From: Eubacteriales Family XIII. Incertae Sedis bacterium
GTDB lineage: Bacteria > Bacillota > Clostridia > Peptostreptococcales > Anaerovoracaceae
Direction: 5' to 3'
NCBI GenBank assembly: GCA_031263335.1
Contig: JAISGB010000170.1
Coordinates: 1-8,415 of the forward strand
Length of the DNA: 8,415 nt
Every line of letters begins with the position of its first letter. Position 1 is the stretch's first letter. This document shows, one piece after another, positions 4,688 to 8,415 of the stretch. The notes beneath the pieces are model-generated. The model saw nothing but the letters and a program-made list of their open reading frames with translations, ran no database searches and was not told where the DNA came from. Both the position numbers and the translations under genes were made by a program.

Positions 4688-5607
4688 CCGTAGAGGTATA
4701 TCGCGGCATTGACGAACTGCGGTCCGCGTTGGCGTCCGTTCGATCCGCGGGGCGTCCGATCGGGCTTGTCCCGACGATGGGCGCGTTGCATCGCGGACAC
4801 GGGAGCCTCATCTCCCGATCGGCGGCGGAGTTGCGCCCTGAAAACGGCCTTACCGTCGTCAGCGTGTTCGTCAATCCCATCCAGTTCGAGGATCGGACCG
4901 ATCTGGAACGCTATCCTCGGACGCTCGACGCGGATCGGCGCCTCTGCGAGGAAGCGGGCGCGGACATCATCTTCGCGCCCACCGCCCGCGAGATATACCC
5001 CGACGGGTTTTCATCCTTTGTCGATATGGAAGGCGAATTTACGCAAAAGCTCTGCGGACGCGCGCGGCCGGGGCATTTTCGCGGCGTACTCACCGTCGTA
5101 TGCAAGCTCTTTCACATCGTTGGGCCGACACGGGCCTATTTCGGGGAAAAGGACGCGCAACAGCTCTTTCTCTTGAAGAAGATGGCGTACGACCTCGACA
5201 TGGATATCCGGATCGTCGGCTGTCCGACCGTGCGTGAGACGGACGGCCTCGCGCTCAGTTCCCGCAATGCGCGGCTTGCCCCGCAGGAGCGCGCGGCGGC
5301 CGGTTGTCTCATCCGCGCGCTGAAGGAGGGACAATCCGCGTCGGAGGATCGTCTGCCGGGGACGGCGGGGACGGCGCGAGCCGAACGCGCGGCGTCCGTA
5401 AGGGCTTCCCTGATCGCCGCCGTCGAAGGCGAACCGTCGGCCCGACTCGACTACGCGGAGCTTTTGGACGCGGAGACCTTCGGTCCGGTCACGGACGAGA
5501 CGGGGCGCGTCCTTCTCGCCGTCGCCGCGTTCTTCGGGGAAACCCGATTGATCGACAATGTGATTGCGGATGTCGGCTCGGGAGGGAAACGGGATGAATC
5601 ACGATAA
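4684..5607 (+). CDS. panC: Pantothenate synthetase (pantoate-beta-alanine ligase)
   Basis: It joins pantoate and beta-alanine using ATP, through a pantoyl-adenylate. The 307 residues exceed the usual ~280. Seen: the nucleotidyltransferase signature [15 protein letters not shown] with His36 and His39, [10 protein letters not shown] (59-68), the FGEKDAQQ segment (153-160), and LSSRN (191-195), the KMSKS-like loop. The signature is slightly unusual: the family generally reads HEGHLSL, whereas here it is HRGHGSL, with both histidines kept. An extra Gly/Ala/Arg/Glu-rich stretch at about 216-237 lies in the C-terminal domain after the catalytic core and accounts for much of the added length; it is likely a surface loop. 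The beta-alanine would come from PanD, which is not in the window. It starts in the panB stop (4-base overlap) and has no strong ribosome binding site of its own, so coupling is likely. Confidence 0.97.
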   Translation: MTVEVYRGIDELRSALASVRSAGRPIGLVPTMGALHRGHGSLISRSAAELRPENGLTVVSVFVNPIQFEDRTDLERYPRTLDADRRLCEEAGADIIFAPTAREIYPDGFSSFVDMEGEFTQKLCGRARPGHFRGVLTVVCKLFHIVGPTRAYFGEKDAQQLFLLKKMAYDLDMDIRIVGCPTVRETDGLALSSRNARLAPQERAAAGCLIRALKEGQSASEDRLPGTAGTARAERAASVRASLIAAVEGEPSARLDYAELLDAETFGPVTDETGRVLLAVAAFFGETRLIDNVIADVGSGGKRDESR

Positions 5608-6598
5608 CCCGCGATCACGGACGGATTCACTGCGCGTCGGATTCATCGGCGCCGGGACGGCCGGAACATCCTTCGGCCAATACATTGCCGCGCGGATCGC
5701 GGAGCGGGGCGATACGAATGTGCGGCTCACGGGATATTTCAGCCGGAATCCGGATTCGGCGAAGTCCGCCGCCGCCCTGACGGGAAGCGCCGCCTTCGTC
5801 TCGGACGTCCGCCTTGCGGAAGGTTCGGACATCGTATTCTTCAGCGTACCGGACGGTGCGGTCGAATCCGCTTTCACAGACCTGATCGGACGGTGCGCGA
5901 ACGCGGGTGCGACTCTATCAGGCAAGATGTTCGCCCATCTGAGCGGCAGCCTGTCGTCGGAGATATTGCGTTTCGCGCGGACACGCGACGAGACGGGGAA
6001 ACCCGGCCCGCCCGAAACGCGCGACGCGCCGGATCAGGGTGGCGGACGGGACGCGCGGATCGCCGCGGAATGGCGCGCTTTTTCGTTGCATCCCGCGTGC
6101 GCGATCCCCGATCGCGAGACGGCGTGGAACCGGTTGCGGGACGCCTGTTTCGTCTTTGAGGGATCGGACGGGGTCCGCGCGCGGATCGCGCCCCTGCTCG
6201 AACTGATCGGCAATCGCGTCGGCGCGATCGCGCCCGAGCGGAAGATCCTGTATCACGCGGCTTGCGTCTTTCTCAGCAATTTCTCGGTCGCACTCGCGGC
6301 GGAGGGCGTTGCGTTGCTCGCGTCCTGCGGTCTGGATGAGGAGATCGCCTCGGGGTTTCTCGGCGCCCTGTTTCTCGGCAACGCGAAAAACGTGGCGGCA
6401 AAGGGGCCTGCGGCGGCGTTGACGGGGCCGGTCGAGCGGGGCGACGCGGATACGATACGGAAACACATAGATGCGATCGCCGATCTCGGCGATGAGTCCG
6501 TATTGCGCGTCTACCGCGATCTGACGGGAATCCTCCTGCGCGTCGCGCAAGAAAAGCACCCGGATCGGGACTACGCCGCTATCTCCGAACTGATCTAA
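5594..6598 (+). CDS. panG: Rossmann-fold DUF2520 oxidoreductase, probable ketopantoate reductase (PanG type)
   Basis: This 334-residue protein has an N-terminal NAD(P)-binding Rossmann domain: VGFIGAGTAGTSFG with GxGxxG at Gly19, Gly21, Gly24, and VFFSVPDGAV at 81-90. AHLSGS (114-119) and SLHPACAIPD (164-173) follow, then a helical C-terminal DUF2520 domain with KILYHAACVFLSNF (217-230) and ALTGPVERGD (275-284). From memory, PanG of Francisella and some Firmicutes, a ketopantoate reductase unrelated in fold details to PanE, has this build. Position directly after panB and panC, with no panE in view, supports the role of reducing ketopantoate to pantoate with NAD(P)H. A hydrophilic Gly/Pro/Arg/Asp stretch at about 130-158 looks like an inserted loop. 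The start at 5594 has GGAGG eight bases upstream and overlaps the end of panC by 14 bases; an in-frame ATG at 5564 lacks a site. The family call is firm; the specific reaction is inferred from context. Confidence 0.8.
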   Translation: MNHDNPRSRTDSLRVGFIGAGTAGTSFGQYIAARIAERGDTNVRLTGYFSRNPDSAKSAAALTGSAAFVSDVRLAEGSDIVFFSVPDGAVESAFTDLIGRCANAGATLSGKMFAHLSGSLSSEILRFARTRDETGKPGPPETRDAPDQGGGRDARIAAEWRAFSLHPACAIPDRETAWNRLRDACFVFEGSDGVRARIAPLLELIGNRVGAIAPERKILYHAACVFLSNFSVALAAEGVALLASCGLDEEIASGFLGALFLGNAKNVAAKGPAAALTGPVERGDADTIRKHIDAIADLGDESVLRVYRDLTGILLRVAQEKHPDRDYAAISELI

Positions 6599-8139
6599 CT
6601 TAGGCGCTTTGTGATCCCCGGGCCTACGTGCGGATACAGTTGACTAAACACAAAGTCCGCGCCGAACACGGCAAACAACGCCGTACACAGAAGTTTTCGC
6701 CGATGCAAGGGGATCTTGTTCAGCAGATTGTCCGTGAGCGGCGCGATGAGATACATTCCCACCAGACCCAAGGTTCCGAAGGCCAATAGGCCCTCGAGGC
6801 AAACCCGACCCTGTATGTTGAAGAAATAGCCGCTGTAGTCCCAATATTTGACGTGATGCAGATTCCAGAGCAACGTGGCGCCCGCGTATTCGATCGCCCC
6901 GCAGAGGAGGATCGCCGTGAAGAAGCACAGGACGGGCTTCTTGTTCAGGCGGTTCAACAGCAGGAGGATGGCGATGCCGCCGAGTCCGTATATGGGGATC
7001 CACGGCCCGTAGAGCGTACCCCTGTTTACGAATACCCCGTGTTCGATGAAGATGAGGGAACATTCCCAGATCCATCCGATGAACGAGAACAGGAAGAACA
7101 TCAGCGAGAGGTTGAGCAGGGCGTACCGATCTTTTGCGCCGATGTTGATCCAACGCCGCACGATGCCGCCGCGGTCGTCCAAGGACGGCGCCGGATAGAC
7201 GCCGTCCTCGCGGATCGCGTCCGCGCGCGGAGCAAAGAGCAACGCGTCGTCGAGCGCGTCCGTTCCCTCGAGGTCCCGCGCCTTGGCCTCCGCGCGGATC
7301 GCGGCGTAGAGTTCCGCCCGCGCCGCCCGCATATATGGGTTGAGCCACAGATAGTTCAACAGCCCGAAGGTGAAGACGGAGAGGATCAGCCAACCGAGGA
7401 AGCTCAGGTCAAAGAGGAATATCCGGAACCGATGTCCGCGCGTCATCTGCGCCGACAGGCGAAAGATCCGCTTGCGGGAGATGTCGGGCTTCTCCGCAGC
7501 GATGAAGGGGACAAGGTAGTAGGCGTAATATTTGATGGGAAAACCGACGATCGTGAGCGCCCACAGCGCGAGTTTCAAATAACGAAAGAACACGATCGAC
7601 GCGGCGTTCAGGGCATGCTTCTCCCGATAGATGAAGAGGACGCGCGTGAAGGGCGTGTCGGGATAGAGGCGCGTTTCGAGGAAGAGGCGGCAGACGCCGA
7701 TATCGACGACGCCCCCGACGAAAATGCCGAACGCGATCGTAAATATCGCGCCGATGGCGCCGATGGCGTTCCCGCCTATCTCACCGCCGAATACGGTTTT
7801 GTTGATCAGGGAGAGGAAGGCGTTGTTGATGCCGCCGGCCTTCACGGAGCTTCGGTAGACCGCCGAGATCGCGCCCGCGTTCGAGCGTTCCCCGATCGAC
7901 GTCGCATCCTTGATCTTCTCGATGCCGTCGATGATCCGGCGAATGGCGGTCGAGGCCGGCGTCCCCTGCGTATCCTTCTCGATCGCCTTCAGGACGGACT
8001 CGTCGACGGAGATGGTCTCGCTGAAACCGAGGAATCCGCCCATCAGAAAGACGAACGTCAGGCAGGCGAGGAAGCAGGATACAAAATTGCGGCGATAATT
8101 TCGCCGCGCGTCCCTCTTGATCTCCTTGCGTTTCCTCAT
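6595..8139 (-). CDS. Two-domain integral membrane protein: DUF975 fused to CmpB-type putative permease domain
   Basis: This 514-residue polytopic membrane protein has a very basic N-terminus (MRKRKEIKRDARRNYRRNF) and a first membrane segment at about 20-40. A ~80-residue, probably extracytoplasmic stretch follows, then more membrane segments. Residues ~125-285 carry the DUF975 pattern: YYAYYLVPFIAAEKPDISRK (204-223), MTRGHRFRIFLFDLSFLGW, and TFGLLNYLWLNPYMRAARAE. After a hydrophilic linker (~285-338), residues ~340-505 match the CmpB/putative ABC-transporter type IV family: FIGWIWECS, then VNRGTLYGPWIPIYGLGG. No ATPase partner is nearby, so a transport role is unproven. The start at 8139 is preferred (AAGGG seven bases upstream). 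A GTG at 8175 overlapping the preceding stop as GTGA would give 526 residues. Its stop overlaps that of the DUF2520 gene by 4 bases, in convergent orientation. Confidence 0.85.
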   Translation of the reverse strand: MRKRKEIKRDARRNYRRNFVSCFLACLTFVFLMGGFLGFSETISVDESVLKAIEKDTQGTPASTAIRRIIDGIEKIKDATSIGERSNAGAISAVYRSSVKAGGINNAFLSLINKTVFGGEIGGNAIGAIGAIFTIAFGIFVGGVVDIGVCRLFLETRLYPDTPFTRVLFIYREKHALNAASIVFFRYLKLALWALTIVGFPIKYYAYYLVPFIAAEKPDISRKRIFRLSAQMTRGHRFRIFLFDLSFLGWLILSVFTFGLLNYLWLNPYMRAARAELYAAIRAEAKARDLEGTDALDDALLFAPRADAIREDGVYPAPSLDDRGGIVRRWINIGAKDRYALLNLSLMFFLFSFIGWIWECSLIFIEHGVFVNRGTLYGPWIPIYGLGGIAILLLLNRLNKKPVLCFFTAILLCGAIEYAGATLLWNLHHVKYWDYSGYFFNIQGRVCLEGLLAFGTLGLVGMYLIAPLTDNLLNKIPLHRRKLLCTALFAVFGADFVFSQLYPHVGPGITKRLS

Positions 8140-8171
8140 ATTCCGACCCTTGTTGTTTTCCCGTAAACGCG

Positions 8172-8415
8172 TCACAGAATATTCCGCACGTATTCCAGAT
8201 AGGTTTCTCGCAGGAGTTTTGTCTCCTCCTGCATCTCTATCTGCAAGGCGGAGGCTTCGTCATACGCTTCCTCGCGCAGGGCGTGCTTTACCCGCGTCAG
8301 CAGACATTTCTTCTCGATGGCGTCCCGCGCCAAATAGTTCCGCAGATCCTCGATCTCCGTCCACAGCGCCTCGTCGAGATCCGTGCAATCCTCGGCGTCA
8401 TGGCATTTCACGCAG
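8172..8415 (-). CDS. Small helical Cys-containing protein, UVR-motif-like tail (start beyond right edge or GTG at 8411)
   Basis: At least 79 residues are visible. A GTG at 8411 could be the start, but the frame stays open to the edge and the codon before it is Cys, giving CVKC followed by HDAEDC. This looks like the end of a zinc-binding CxxC region, so the gene probably begins outside the window. The rest is charged and helical: LDEALWTEIEDLRNYLARD, then ALREEAYDEASALQIEMQEE. The latter recalls the UVR motif (E-x-Y-E-x-A-x-x-L-R-x-x-I) found in UvrB, UvrC and McsA. A CxxC region plus a UVR-like helix would fit an McsA-like adaptor, but the match is loose: Gln stands where Arg is usual in ALRD. 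The TGA stop lies in a GTGA overlap with the upstream-most start of the membrane-protein gene, so the two are probably co-transcribed. Function is unassigned. Confidence 0.6.
   Translation of the reverse strand, partial: CVKCHDAEDCTDLDEALWTEIEDLRNYLARDAIEKKCLLTRVKHALREEAYDEASALQIEMQEETKLLRETYLEYVRNIL

Noticed and set aside
5918..6559. 213-codon frame antisense to the DUF2520 gene
   Set aside because: Its composition is that of a GC-rich antisense shadow, with no start signal and no motif.
6853..8166. 437-codon plus-strand frame antisense to the membrane-protein gene
   Set aside because: Despite its length it is dominated by Glu, Asp, Arg and Val, has no hydrophobic core pattern, and is the mirror of a clear membrane protein with family motifs.

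Overview
The window looks like chromosomal DNA from a Gram-positive, Firmicutes-type bacterium, probably a moderately GC-rich member of the Clostridia. The grounds are strong AAGGAGG-type ribosome binding sites, TTGACA/TATAAT-type promoters, a DUF975 membrane protein, and a small double-zinc-ribbon protein of a kind common in that phylum. Genus cannot be named from the sequence. There is a marked composition change: hand counts of single 60-base lines give about 23-43% GC in the first ~1.9 kb, and about 68-73% inside panB and panC.

Left region (1-1868, all minus strand). The left edge cuts a RiPP (ribosomally made, post-translationally modified peptide) locus. Read in its own direction, it begins with a consensus-like promoter (832-860). 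A 58-residue precursor peptide follows, with a C-terminal core of pattern C-x-C-(11)-C-C. Next come an 87-residue PqqD-type leader-binding protein and a radical SAM maturase with CxxxCxxC and GGEP motifs, which runs off the window after 104 codons. The three genes are packed with 1 and 0 bases between them. Upstream on the same strand lie two tandem XRE-type helix-turn-helix genes that are about two thirds identical. The gap between them is rich in perfect palindromes, two of which share the core TCCCGGGA. This regulator-plus-precursor-plus-maturase unit is the most likely undescribed system here. Its product class cannot be assigned.

Middle region (1869-3832). A 330-base gene-free stretch is followed by an isochorismatase-family cysteine hydrolase (minus strand). 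It is divergent from a 159-residue protein with an N-terminal helical region and two zinc ribbons (plus strand). Each has its own recognisable promoter in the shared 288-base gap.

Right region (3833-8415). A three-gene pantothenate operon runs on the plus strand: panB, panC (4-base ATGA overlap) and a Rossmann/DUF2520 oxidoreductase (14-base overlap). The last is most likely the ketopantoate reductase of the PanG type, so together the three would convert 2-oxoisovalerate to pantoate and then to pantothenate. No panD is in the window. The operon converges on, and overlaps by 4 bases, a minus-strand gene for a DUF975/CmpB-type two-domain membrane protein. The last gene, cut by the right edge, encodes a small Cys-containing helical protein resembling a UVR-motif tail.

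No tRNA, rRNA, CRISPR array, insertion sequence or transposase was seen.
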